64,000 nucleotides of DNA from NCBI GenBank assembly GCA_902768435.1, contig CACXLJ010000017.1:1-64000 (forward strand). Reading direction: 5' to 3'. Positions 1 through 9,900 of the stretch are shown one piece after another (within the stretch, counting starts at the first letter, position 1; each line of letters opens with the position of its first letter). A program made the position numbers and the translations under genes. The notes under the pieces are model-generated. The model had not been told where the DNA came from, did no database searches, and saw nothing but the letters and a program-made list of their open reading frames with translations. The stretch comes from an uncultured Bacteroidales bacterium (lineage in GTDB: Bacteria > Bacteroidota > Bacteroidia > Bacteroidales > Muribaculaceae).

Positions 1-55
1 CCACAAGGTTAACAAGCGATAGTCTAGTAAACTCTTTTTCATTCTAATCAACAAT

Positions 56-98
56 CTATGTGCAGGGCTGGCCTCACCGCCAGCCCTCACTTTTCCTC
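56..98. repeat. 43-bp dispersed repeat, copy 1
   Basis: This is identical over 43 bp to 13387-13429. It contains a hairpin with arms agggctggc (64-72) and gccagccct (78-86). In both places a second shared block (atctgctcaatctgcataat..., 141-169 and 13491-13519) follows 42 to 61 bp later, so a composite unit has been copied. Confidence 0.85.
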
Positions 99-426
99 AT
101 CCTGACTTGAGCGCGTCAAAATAATCTGCTTAATAAAATAATCTGCTCAATCTGCATAATCTGCGTGAGGCAAATAAAAAACTGGCGCCAGCCAGCTATT
201 CGACGCCGATAGGCGCCACTTTTCGAATTGCTCCCCACCGAGTCGCTATTTATATTTTTTCAAAAAGCTGCAAACTAAGTTTGTCGAAGAGCCGGCTCAC
301 GCCGGATTTATCGCGCCAGCGCCACTCCTATACTCCTCAGCTCCGTAGCATCTCCCCGATAAACGCACACTGAATACACAGATTTTCACTGAATTATTCA
401 TTGCACGAGGTCCATGTGCTCTTTTG

Positions 427-461
427 TCTGTGCATTCTGTGCATTCTGTGTATTCTGTGTG
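427..461. repeat. 9-bp-period tandem array (tctgtgcat)
   Basis: Four consecutive units of a 9-bp word, tctgtgcat/tctgtgcat/tctgtgtat/tctgtgtg, lie in non-coding DNA. It is one of several intergenic arrays in the window with a 7- or 9-bp period but a different word at each site. Confidence 0.7.
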
Positions 462-733
462 TAATAAAGCGCAGCAACATTCCAAAGTCCTCAATTGTCT
501 GATTATAATAAGAAACTCGCATTTTCTTGCCCTCATTTAGCGCATAATTGCAAATAATTGTGTAATTTTGCACTGCTGTTTGGTTATCGACGGCCGCTTG
601 CGAGCGCCAAACGAGGCTTACACTTTGCCACAGGCACGAGCAATGCAGTTGCCGACGGGCTCACAGCCAACAGCATTTTGCTATTATATTAACGCCCAGT
701 GAGCGGGCTCACAAACACAAAAACAATCTAGGT

Positions 734-1201
734 ATGAAAAAACTTTTCGTAATCATCTGCGTGGCTGTTTTAGGCATTGCAGCTGCACACGCCGAAAAAG
801 GCCAGAAAGGTCTGGGTTTCAATGTGAACTACGGTACTGAAATTGAGAACTTCGGTCTGGGTGCCAAGTTCCAGTATTTCTTCACCGACCATCTGCGTGG
901 CGAAGCCTCGTTCAACTACTTCTTCAAGAAGCACGAGACCTACATGTGGGATGTCAACGCCGACCTCCACTACCTGTTCAATGTTACCGACCGCTTCCAC
1001 CTCTACCCCGTCCTCGGTCTCACACTGGCTAATGCCAAGACTTCAGGTTTCGACGGTGTAACCAAGTTTGGTGCCAATATTGGTGGTGGTGCTGAGTTCG
1101 ATGTGGCTCACGACTTCGCTGTGAACTTCCAGGTTCGCTACTCGGCCGTTAGCAAGATCGACCAGGCCGTGATCACACTGGGTGCAACCTACAGGTTCTA
1201 A
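734..1201 (+). CDS. Outer membrane beta-barrel protein (porin-like)
   Basis: A 155-residue protein with a clear signal peptide (residues 1-20, cut after AHA) and a mature part of alternating short hydrophobic and aromatic strands ending in Arg-Phe. A terminal aromatic residue is the usual recognition signal for barrel insertion by the BAM complex. The mature length of about 135 residues fits an eight-stranded barrel of the OmpW/OmpA-N or opacity type. The function is probably structural or adhesive, and no substrate can be named. The gene stands alone, with a good terminator 40 bp downstream. The start is the ATG that gives the signal peptide. Confidence 0.85.
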   Translation: MKKLFVIICVAVLGIAAAHAEKGQKGLGFNVNYGTEIENFGLGAKFQYFFTDHLRGEASFNYFFKKHETYMWDVNADLHYLFNVTDRFHLYPVLGLTLANAKTSGFDGVTKFGANIGGGAEFDVAHDFAVNFQVRYSAVSKIDQAVITLGATYRF

Positions 1202-1239
1202 GAAGCCCGTTCTTTTCATTACGACACAAAGCATTGAGT

Positions 1240-1277
1240 CGAGGTGTGCCAGTCAAGGTTAACACCTCGGCTTTTTT
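1240..1277 (+). terminator. Rho-independent terminator of the barrel gene
   Basis: The arms cgaggtgt (1240-1247) and acacctcg (1262-1269) are followed by gcttttttat. Confidence 0.8.
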
Positions 1278-1317
1278 ATACTTTAGCATAAAAATGCATC
1301 ATTTTATGCACAATATG

Positions 1318-1347
1318 TTGTTATCTCAATAAAAAGAATTACTTTTG
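1318..1347 (+). promoter_or_regulatory. Bacteroidota-type promoter of the M6 protease gene
   Basis: TTG at 1318-1320, a 19-bp spacer and TACTTTTG at 1340-1347 match the -33/-7 form used by the housekeeping sigma factor of Bacteroidota (TTTG, about 19-21 bp, TAnnTTTG). The gene starts 35 bp further on. Confidence 0.65.
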
Positions 1348-1382
1348 TGACAGATAAAACAACTATTTAATATTATTTCATC

Positions 1383-3941
1383 ATGATCAGGAGATTTACA
1401 TTTGTATTATTAACAATGTTTTTGGGACTTCAGGTGAGCCATGCTGTGCCCGCCTATCCCAAACCGTTCACCATGACCCAGCCCGATGGCAGCACCATCA
1501 CCCTGATTGCTGTGGGCGATGAGTTCCAACATGGATTCACCACCCTCGACGGGCTCACCGTCGTGCCTGGTGCCGACGGCTTCGTCTATTACAGTACTGC
1601 TGCAGGCGCAAGCCAGGTAAAGGCGCACGATGCCGCTAACCGTGACAATGCTGAGACAGCATTTATCGACAGAAACCGCGACCATCTGAACTTTGGCGCA
1701 CAAATCACCGCCAAGACGCGCCAGCTCCGTGCTTCGGCCAGGAACCAAGCCAGCAAAGTAGGCTCCACACAAGTGCCCACTACCGGAAGTCCTCGCGTGC
1801 CCATCATCCTCGTTGAATATGCCGACAAGGCGATGGCCAACTCCAAGACCAAGTTCGAGGACCACTACAAGACCGGCAACAAGAGTGTATTCAAGTACTT
1901 CAGCGACCAGTCAAACGAACAATATACCCCCCAATTCGATGTCTACGGAATCTACACGCTCGACAACAACCGCGAGTACTATGGCGGCAATGTTTACGAC
2001 TCCTACGGCAACCGCAACGACAAGGGTTTGGGGCGCATGGTAGAGCAAGCTATCACAAAGGCTGGCGACGAAATCGACTGGAGCAAGTATGACAACGATG
2101 GTGACGGCGAGGCCGATGTTTGCATCGTGGTCTATGCAGGCGTAGGCGAAGCACAGGCTTCCAGCACGGTGCCCGAGTCCATCTGGCCCTGCCAGTGGTC
2201 GCTCGATGCCGCCTACTACTACGGCTTTGGCGACATCGGAGCCATGCAGCGCAACAATGTCACCATCAACCGCTTTGCAGTCTTCAACGAGTTGAACGGT
2301 GGCAATGACAACGGCACCACGCTCGACGGCATCGGCACCTTCTGCCACGAGTTCTCGCACTGCCTGGGACTCCCCGACTTCTATGACACCAACTATGGCG
2401 GACACTACGGCATGGGCTACTGGAGCCTCATGTGCAGCGGCTGCTACAACGGTGTGCAAATCAGCGGTGATACCCCTGTGGGCTACAGTGCCTATGAAAA
2501 GAACTTCATGGGGTGGCTCGACTACACCGAGGCAGTCCAGAACACCCACTACACCCTGCCTGTTTCCAACGCTGGCAACGACATGGCAGTGCGCATCAAG
2601 GCACTCAACAACAACGAGTACTTCATCCTCGAGAATCGCCGCAAGCAAGGTTGGGACCAGTGCATCCATGACGAGGGTGTGCTCATCACACACTTCACCT
2701 ACCTACCCGACCGATGGGCCTACAACAACCCCAACAACGAGGACGTGCAGCTCGCCACTTTCATCCCGGCCGACAACGCCTTTAGTTACTACGACGAAAA
2801 CCAAGACCTCTATGGCCGCACCAACCATGAGTTCTCCGACACTTCAACCCCTGCTATGATGGCCAACATGAGTGCCAGCGGGCAGTTGGGAAACACTACC
2901 GGTGAATACGGCACCATCAACAAACCAGTGACCGAGATCACCATTAAGGGCGACGGCACCGCTTCGTTCTGGTTCATGAAGAAGCCCTTCGATGTATTCA
3001 CACCAGTGATGCAGGCTGCCGACCCCACACTCGTCGACCGCACCAGCTTCACTGCCCAGTGGACCGACGACACCGAGGACCAGTATATCAAGTCCTACAC
3101 CCTCTGGGTAGCACAAGACGGCCTCGCTTTCGATCCCGTGCTTCTCGAACAAGCCGATTTCGGCGACACCCAAATGGCAACGCAAGATGGCTACCTCGTC
3201 AATGTAGCTTCAGACTATCAGAACTACCTGCCCGACGGGTGGACTTGCGGTTCGGCACTCTATGCCTACGACGGCTTCATTCTCATTGGCGACAACATCA
3301 CCACAAAGACTTACAACTTGCCCACAGGTTACGAGAAAATTTCGGTGGTAGTCACTGGAAACAATGTGTATGGCGACTACTACGGCACTCCCACAGTCAC
3401 TGTCACAGCCCAAGGCAGCAATGCCAGCGCCAGTCTTGAGCTGGGTGATCTGCAAGAATACACCTGCGTGCTCGATGCCACGCCCGAAGAGACTATCAAT
3501 ATCGCTGGCACCAACTATCCCGGAATCTACAACATCAAAGTCTTTGCCGGCGATATCACCGAGATGACTAAGGCTCCGCTCCTGCTTTCAGTCGAAACAG
3601 GCGATTCAACCAGGCGCATCATCAAGGACATCACCGAGAAGCTCTACCAAGTGAACAACCTCGCTGCCGGCGGCACCTTCAACTACAAGGTAAAGGCCGT
3701 CTATATCGACGACACCGAGAGCCCTTGGTCTAACATCGAGCAAGTCACGCTGGTAGCCCAGCAAACTTGGCTCAGAGGCGATGTGAATGCCGACGGCGAA
3801 GTGGATGTCCGCGACATCACGGCCCTCATCGATGTGATCATGAACTCTGTCACCGACAACCCGCGTGCCGATGTGAGCGAAGATGGCGAAATCGATGTGC
3901 GCGACATCACAGCCCTCATCGACATCATCATGAACAGCTAA
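1383..3941 (+). CDS. Secreted M6-family metalloprotease with C-terminal dockerin-like module
   Basis: An 852-residue secreted protease. Residues 1-21 form a signal peptide. The N-terminal part has the usual M6 (immune inhibitor A-like) opening, and the zinc site HEFSHCLGLPDFYD lies at residues 322-335, matching HExxHxxGxxD. A small Ca-loop-like stretch (DNDGDGEADV) precedes it near residue 240. Residues of about 535-790 look like beta-sandwich domains of the fibronectin-III and choice-of-anchor kinds. Residues 797-852 hold two EF-hand loops of dockerin type (DVNADGEVDVRD and DVSEDGEIDVRD), each followed by ITALIDxIM. This last module is nearly identical in DNA to those of the two C10 peptidases downstream. 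It probably degrades proteins outside the cell and may be held in a complex through the dockerin-like tail (inference). Confidence 0.9.
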   Translation: MIRRFTFVLLTMFLGLQVSHAVPAYPKPFTMTQPDGSTITLIAVGDEFQHGFTTLDGLTVVPGADGFVYYSTAAGASQVKAHDAANRDNAETAFIDRNRDHLNFGAQITAKTRQLRASARNQASKVGSTQVPTTGSPRVPIILVEYADKAMANSKTKFEDHYKTGNKSVFKYFSDQSNEQYTPQFDVYGIYTLDNNREYYGGNVYDSYGNRNDKGLGRMVEQAITKAGDEIDWSKYDNDGDGEADVCIVVYAGVGEAQASSTVPESIWPCQWSLDAAYYYGFGDIGAMQRNNVTINRFAVFNELNGGNDNGTTLDGIGTFCHEFSHCLGLPDFYDTNYGGHYGMGYWSLMCSGCYNGVQISGDTPVGYSAYEKNFMGWLDYTEAVQNTHYTLPVSNAGNDMAVRIKALNNNEYFILENRRKQGWDQCIHDEGVLITHFTYLPDRWAYNNPNNEDVQLATFIPADNAFSYYDENQDLYGRTNHEFSDTSTPAMMANMSASGQLGNTTGEYGTINKPVTEITIKGDGTASFWFMKKPFDVFTPVMQAADPTLVDRTSFTAQWTDDTEDQYIKSYTLWVAQDGLAFDPVLLEQADFGDTQMATQDGYLVNVASDYQNYLPDGWTCGSALYAYDGFILIGDNITTKTYNLPTGYEKISVVVTGNNVYGDYYGTPTVTVTAQGSNASASLELGDLQEYTCVLDATPEETINIAGTNYPGIYNIKVFAGDITEMTKAPLLLSVETGDSTRRIIKDITEKLYQVNNLAAGGTFNYKVKAVYIDDTESPWSNIEQVTLVAQQTWLRGDVNADGEVDVRDITALIDVIMNSVTDNPRADVSEDGEIDVRDITALIDIIMNS

Positions 3942-3992
3942 TGCTATTTAGTTCCTTCAAATAACGAAGGACAACATACCTCATTTCCCGAA

Positions 3993-4026
3993 AGCCATCG
4001 CCTCACCACAGGCGATGGCTTTCTCT
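3993..4026 (+). terminator. Terminator of the M6 protease gene
   Basis: The arms agccatcgcct and aggcgatggct are followed by ttctctt. The same kind of terminator, preceded by an agttccttcaa...gaaggac block, follows the two C10 genes. Confidence 0.8.
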
Positions 4027-4040
4027 TCTGCCCCTATCAC

Positions 4041-4103
4041 CTGATAACTGAAAACTGACTACTGAAATCTGAAAACTGACTACTGAAAACTGATTACTGA
4101 AAT
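4041..4103. repeat. 7-bp-period tandem array (ctgaaaa/ctgacta)
   Basis: Nine consecutive 7-bp units each start with ctg: ctgataa, ctgaaaa, ctgacta, ctgaaat, ctgaaaa, ctgacta, ctgaaaa, ctgatta, ctgaaat. The phase is exact over 63 bp. The rest of the 3942-4262 gap holds only the terminator before it and the promoter region of the next gene after it. Confidence 0.85.
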
Positions 4104-4205
4104 CATTCTATCAGCGTTTCGTTATAAAATTTCTACCATTCGCTGATTTCTTTATTTAATTTTGCATTTTTCTTATTATTATGCATTCAAACAAGAAAAA
4201 ATCAT

Positions 4206-4213
4206 TATATTTG
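4206..4213 (+). promoter_or_regulatory. -7 element of the first C10 peptidase gene
   Basis: TATATTTG matches TAnnTTTG. The surrounding sequence (aagaaaaaatcattatatttgca, then ttttgaaagcg) recurs almost unchanged at 6930-6973 before the second C10 gene. No convincing -33 element is visible. Confidence 0.5.
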
Positions 4214-4262
4214 CACTTCCAATACACAATTTTGAAAGCGTTTTAACTAATTTCATATCATT

Positions 4263-6668
4263 ATGCTTAAAAAATTATCTTTACTCATCGTGGCTTTAGG
4301 AGCCACGCTGCAAATGTCGGCAGCCGATGTCAACCTGGCTACCGCACAAAATGTGGCAAATTCATTCATGAATAAGCAAGTGGCCAATGGCCGCCTGAGA
4401 GCATCGGCCGTGAGCAACATGAAGCTTGTCAAAGCCGAGGCTTCAGTATTTAACCCCAAAGCCGTAGACTACTACATCTTCAACGCCGACAAATCTTATG
4501 TCGTGGTTGCAGGTGACGATCAGGCACCCGAGATTCTTATGTACGGCGAACAGGGACAACTTGACATGGACAACATCCCCCCCGCCATGCAATGGATGCT
4601 CAACAAATACAAATACCAGATCGACGGCATCAAGGCCGGTACGCTGAAAGCCAACGGCTACGTGCCCAAGGCAACAACAGCCGTGCCCCCGCTGGTGAAT
4701 GCCAACTGGGACCAGAGCGCTCCTTACAACAACCAGTGCCCGACCAGCGGTAGTAGCCGCTGCCTTACCGGCTGCCCTGCCACCTCGCTGGCCATGTGCT
4801 ACTACAAGTGGAAATGGCCCCAGACTTTCCCCGCTTGTGCTGCCATCAATGCTTCAACCTCCGGCGGCGTATCAGCGGCTGCACTTCCTGAACGCGAAGC
4901 CGATTGGGACAACATCATCGATGAGTACACCGGTCCTACTAACACTTCATCCACTGCGGCTCAAAAAGAAGCTGTTGCATGGCTCATGCGCTATGCAGGT
5001 CAGTCCATTCCTGATTATATGTACGGCACCAGTGCCAGTGGAGCCAACGACCCCGAAATCTTTCAGGGCGTTAAAAACATGGGCTACACCGATGCACAGT
5101 ACCTCCTGCTCACCGAACTGGTAGAGTCGGGTTATAGTTACACCAATGGTCCACAGCAATACACCGATGCTGAGTGGAACGAATTCATGCTCAACGAGCT
5201 GTATAACGACCGTCCTATCGAATATCTCGCTTATGACTGCAGTGGTTGGCAACCTGCAGGCCATGCCTTCAATGTGTTTGGCTGCGACACCAACGGCAAG
5301 TACTATGTGAACTGGGGTTGGAGTGGTGATAGCAATGGCTACTGCACCCTGCACAACTTCACCACCGCTACCGGTGCCACTGGTCAATCGGGCTCTTATG
5401 TGTTCAACTATGGCGAAGCTATGATTATTGGCATTGAGCCTCCCGCTGGAGCCCTTGGTCCCAACATCAAAGCATCGGAACAGGAAATCAACCTCGCTGC
5501 AAATGTGGGCGAGACCGCAACAGCCACCTTTACAGTGACCGGCAAGAGCCTTGAACAGAACATCACTGCCACCCTCGCCGACGCAAACGGTGTGTTCAGC
5601 ATCAATCCCACCAACATCACCATGAGCCAAGCCGAGAACGGCCAGACAGTGACCGTGACCTTCGCACCACAGTCTCTGGGCAACTACACCGCCACCATCA
5701 CACTCAAGAGCAGCAATGCTACCGATGTGACTGTGACACTGAACGGTAGAGCCGTATATGCCGCTCCCGTGATGCTCCCCGCCAACGAGAGCTACATCAA
5801 CATCAATCGTTTCCGCGCCGACTGGACCGACGAGACACCTGATGCCAACCTGGCAAGCTACACACTTGAACTCAACAAGCCTGTACCTCCCAGCGAACTC
5901 ATTGGCTCGCTGAGCGGATCCAGCTATACCAACAACAGTTATAGCGACATCACGCTTTCAGCTCCTTGGGGAGGCAAGAATGTGCGAGGCGGCTATGGTG
6001 CCATCTATTTCAGAAACTCTATTAGTTACACACCTTCGCCCGGTAACATCACCTTCACCATTCCCGAAGGTTATGACAACTACATCTTCACGATGAAGAT
6101 CACTACTTCGTCTTCACAATACGGAACCGGCAACTACACCGTTGAAACTCCTCAAACCGCAGCCGTTGGAAAAGACTTCACCAGCAACGGCCAAACCCAC
6201 GAATGGCTGGTAACTGCAAGCAGCGGCGAAAAGATCACAATCACTTCGACCGATGATAGCTATTCGCCCGATATTGCACTCATTCAAGTTTATTCAGGCG
6301 ACGCTACCGAGAGTGGTTCAGGCATAACCTACCTCCCCTATCGCTTGATTGAAGGCATCACTAACAAGTATTGCGATGTCACCGAACTCGAAGACGGCGG
6401 TACTTACCTCTACAGGGTGAAAGTTGTCTACAACGACAACACCGAGAGTGAATGGTCGAACATGGAGCAAGTTACTCTGTTCGAGAACACTTCAGGCCTC
6501 AGAGGCGATGTGAACGGCGACGGCGAAGTGGATGTGCGCGACATCACTGCACTCATCGATGTGATCATGAATTCTGTCACCGACAACCCGCGTGCCGATG
6601 TGAGCGAAGATGGTGAAATCGATGTGCGCGACATCACTGCACTCATCGACATCATCATGAACAACTAA
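4263..6668 (+). CDS. Secreted C10 (streptopain-like) cysteine peptidase with dockerin-like module, copy 1
   Basis: An 801-residue protein of the SpeB/interpain/PrtT family. The signal peptide is residues 1-20. Residues of about 21-138 are the inhibitory propeptide. The catalytic domain starts near VNANWDQSAPYNNQCP, with Cys171 in CLTGCPATS and His334 in GHAFNVFG, followed by the family motif YYVNWGWSG. After it comes an Ig-like domain (about 396-500, ASPM/BACON-like), a fibronectin-III-like or galactose-binding-like region, and two dockerin-like EF-hand loops at 746-801. The catalytic pair is complete, so it should be an active, self-processing secreted peptidase. It lies in tandem with an M6 protease and a second C10 gene, each with its own promoter and terminator. 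Confidence 0.92.
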   Translation: MLKKLSLLIVALGATLQMSAADVNLATAQNVANSFMNKQVANGRLRASAVSNMKLVKAEASVFNPKAVDYYIFNADKSYVVVAGDDQAPEILMYGEQGQLDMDNIPPAMQWMLNKYKYQIDGIKAGTLKANGYVPKATTAVPPLVNANWDQSAPYNNQCPTSGSSRCLTGCPATSLAMCYYKWKWPQTFPACAAINASTSGGVSAAALPEREADWDNIIDEYTGPTNTSSTAAQKEAVAWLMRYAGQSIPDYMYGTSASGANDPEIFQGVKNMGYTDAQYLLLTELVESGYSYTNGPQQYTDAEWNEFMLNELYNDRPIEYLAYDCSGWQPAGHAFNVFGCDTNGKYYVNWGWSGDSNGYCTLHNFTTATGATGQSGSYVFNYGEAMIIGIEPPAGALGPNIKASEQEINLAANVGETATATFTVTGKSLEQNITATLADANGVFSINPTNITMSQAENGQTVTVTFAPQSLGNYTATITLKSSNATDVTVTLNGRAVYAAPVMLPANESYININRFRADWTDETPDANLASYTLELNKPVPPSELIGSLSGSSYTNNSYSDITLSAPWGGKNVRGGYGAIYFRNSISYTPSPGNITFTIPEGYDNYIFTMKITTSSSQYGTGNYTVETPQTAAVGKDFTSNGQTHEWLVTASSGEKITITSTDDSYSPDIALIQVYSGDATESGSGITYLPYRLIEGITNKYCDVTELEDGGTYLYRVKVVYNDNTESEWSNMEQVTLFENTSGLRGDVNGDGEVDVRDITALIDVIMNSVTDNPRADVSEDGEIDVRDITALIDIIMNN

Positions 6669-6720
6669 TGTGACATCAAGTTCCTTCAACCGAAGGACGG
6701 TATAAACTCATTTTCAAGGA

Positions 6721-6756
6721 AGCCATCACCTCATATCCCAGGCGATGGCTTTCCTC
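6721..6756 (+). terminator. Terminator of C10 peptidase copy 1
   Basis: The hairpin arms agccatcacct and aggcgatggct (one mismatch) are followed by ttcctctt. It is homologous to the terminator at 3993. Confidence 0.75.
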
Positions 6757-6780
6757 TTCATCCTTCCATAACCCCAAATT

Positions 6781-6816
6781 CTAGAAAGGCTAGTTATGCT
6801 AGCAAAGCTAGAACAT
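6781..6816. repeat. 9-bp-period CTAG array, short copy
   Basis: There are four 9-bp units: ctagaaagg, ctagttatg, ctagcaaag, ctagaacat. The same word family is found as eight units at 43386-43457. The rest of the 6669-6999 gap is the terminator and the duplicated C10 promoter region. Confidence 0.8.
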
Positions 6817-6917
6817 CTATAATCCTGAAAACCGAGATCTGAGAACCACTATCTTTCGTGCGAAAAAAAGCGCCATTCGCTGAATTTCACATTATTTCAA
6901 GCATTTTTCTCGATTTT

Positions 6918-6950
6918 TTGTTCTTCGTCAAGAAAAAATTATTACATTTG
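6918..6950 (+). promoter_or_regulatory. Promoter of C10 peptidase copy 2
   Basis: TACATTTG at 6943-6950 matches the Bacteroidota -7 element. A TTG at 6918-6920 is a possible -33 element, with a slightly long 22-bp spacer. The leader (ttttgaaagcg...aatatcattatg) is shared with copy 1. Confidence 0.5.
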
Positions 6951-6999
6951 CAGTTCATAATCACATTTTGAAAGCGATTAATTTTAATTTAATATCATT

Positions 7000-9900
7000 A
7001 TGTTAAAAAAATCTTTACTTATTGTTGCTGCCTTGGTTGCTGCATTCCAGTCGCTGGCTGCGCCTGTCGATGTTGCAACAGCTAAGGCCACAGCCAAGCA
7101 ATATCTGGTCAACCAGATTTATGCTGGCAAGTTCATGGCTCCAGCAGCCACCGAACCTGTGCTCATCAAGACCGAGATGGGCAAAGTGAATCAGGAAGCT
7201 CCTGTTTTCTACATCTTTAACACCTCAACAACCTTCGTAGTCGTTTCTGCCGACGATCGTGCCGAGGAAGTGCTCGTTGTTGGCGACAAGCCGCTGAGCC
7301 TTGACCGCTTCCCCGATGGCCTGAAGGAAATGCTGTCGTGCTACACCGAAGAAATCGACTGGCTGCTTTCTAATCCCGATGCACAAGTTGAGAAACCCGT
7401 TTCATTCAGGGCTCCCGGTGCTAAAGCTGTCACATACGGCCCACTGCTCACTTGCAACTGGGATCAAACTGCACCCTACTACAACCAGTGCAAGTTTACC
7501 TACAACGGTACTTCTTACCAGTGCCTTACCGGTTGCCCCGCAACCTCGGCTTCGATGGTGATGTACTTCTGGAAGTGGCCCACCGCTCAGGTAGCTGCAA
7601 TCTCGTCTTACACTGAAGAACTTAATTTATCATACTATAATTCGGTAAACTTTACATATCCAGCCCTGAGTGCAACGACCTTTGACTGGGCCAACATGAA
7701 AGACAGCTACTCTGGCAGTTACACAACGGCACAAGGCACGGCTGTTGCAACCCTGATGCGCTATGTGGGCCAGGCCGAAAAAATGCAGTATGGCACCGAG
7801 AGTGCTGGCGGTAGCGGCATCTTAACCACCAAGACCCAACAGATCGTAGACATGTTCACTCGCTTTGGCTACGACTCAAGCACCACCCGCGTGGTCAAGA
7901 AGACCAGCTACAGCGAAGCCAACTGGGCTACGCTCATCCAGAACGAGATGGCTGCCGGCCGCCCCATCGTGTTCATGGCAGTTGACAACTCTAATGGCGG
8001 CCATGCCTTCAATGTCGACGGTTATCGCGACTCCGACAACAAGTATCATGTGAACTTTGGCTGGAGCGGCGATGGCAATGCCTGGTGTGCAATGAACTCT
8101 TTCGGCTATTCTCAATGGGGAACTACTTATAACTTCAACCAAGGTCAGCAGGCTGTGATCGGCATCAAGCCAACCGCCGATTATTTTGGTCCCATGATCA
8201 CCACATCTGAGGAGACCCTGACCATGGAAGGCGTTGTGGGGCAAGCAACCACTTCTACCTTTACTGTGACAGGCTCTAACCTCACCGGCAATGTAACCCT
8301 GACCGTGAGCGGAACTGGCTTCAGCGTGAGCCCCACAACCATCAGCGCTAGCGAGGCTGCTGCTGGCAAGACCGTCACCGTGACCTACAACCCGACTGCT
8401 GCTGGCACACACAACGGCACCATCACGCTCAAGAGCACCGGCGCCACCAACAAGACCGTGTCGCTGACCGGTACTGCCAAGTACGGTGTTGATGCTCCCG
8501 TCCTCGCTGCTGCAAGTGACATCACCGAGACTGGCTTCACCGCAACCTGGACACATAACCCCAGCGTCAATGTGACCTACACGCTCGATGTGCGCCGCAA
8601 TGGCCAGACTGTGTCAGGATTCCCCAAAACCGGCATCACAGCCAAGACTTATAATGTTACGGGCCTGACTAAGGACCAGACCTACACCTTCCGCGTGAAG
8701 GCCGTTCCAACCAACACTTCAACTGCCAACGAAAGCGACTGGTCGAACAACCAGACCGTAACGCTCACCGTTGCTGCTGTTCCCACTATCACCACTACTG
8801 CAAACACACTCGGTTTCGGTTCCATCATGGTGGGCCAGAACAACCAGAAGTCGTTCACCGTTACTGGTGCTAACCTGGAAGGCAACATCACCGCTGCCCT
8901 GACCGATGCCAACGGCGTGTTCACACTCAACACCACAAGCATCACTCCTGCCCAGGCTGCCAACGGCAAGGCCATCACCGTGACATTCACCCCGAAGGCC
9001 AATGTCGAATACCAGGGCACTATCACCCTCACTTCGGCCAACGCTCAGACCAAGACTGTCACCCTCACTGGCAACGGTGCCTATGCCGATCCCGTGATGC
9101 TGGCAGCCGATGAAAACTACATCAACATCAACAAGTTCCGTGCCGACTGGACCGATGCAACTCCCGATGCCAATGTGGCAAGTTACACCCTCGAGGTGAA
9201 CTATGTGGCACCCGAACCTCCCGCACCCGTTGTTGAACTCATCGGTTCACTTCTCGGCACCGACTTCACAGGTAGCGCTACTGGCTACTACGAGGTCACC
9301 CTGCCCGCTCCCTGGGGCGGTACCAATGTGCGTGGCGGTCTCAACAGCATCATCTACTTCAGGAACAACTACCAGGGCACCGGCACAGCCGGCAATATTA
9401 CTTACACCATTCCTGAAGGCTATGAGAATAAAACCTTCACGATGAAGATCACCACCCAAAACGCCACCGATGGCGCAGGCAATCTCATTGTCGCCACTCC
9501 TCAAACCGCTGCAGTAGGCCACACCTTCTCTGCCGGCGAAACTTATGCCTGGAAGGTGAACGCAAGCAGCGGCGAAAAGATTACCATCACAACGACTGAC
9601 GCCAACTACTCACCTAACATCACCAAGATCGAGGTTTATAGTGGCGACGCAACTGGTGCCAAGGCATCTGAGACTGGTGACGAAACTCAGCGCACCATCA
9701 CTGGCATCACCAACAAGTACTATGATGTGACCGGCCTCATCGACGAAGGCACTTACAACTATAAGGTGAAAGCCATCTACACCAATGGCACCGAATCTAA
9801 CTGGTCTAACCTCGAAGAGGTGACTCTGTTTACTAACGAGACCTGGTTGAGAGGCGATGTGAATGGCGACGGCGAAGTGGATGTGCGCGACATCACCGCA

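Larger units (their letters stand above)
1..733. other. Intergenic region with repeats, no supported gene
   Basis: No convincing gene is seen in these 733 bases. The region contains a hairpin-bearing dispersed repeat at 56-98, a short 9-bp-period array at 141-169 (word aatctgcNN) and another at 427-461 (word tctgtgcat). A possible Bacteroidota -7 element (TAATTTTG, 563-570) lies far upstream of the gene at 734, with no good -33 element at the right distance. Confidence 0.6.

Noticed and set aside
297..536. 79-codon minus-strand open frame with TECTEC repeats
   Set aside because: It is the translation of the 9-bp intergenic array and has no start context or family.
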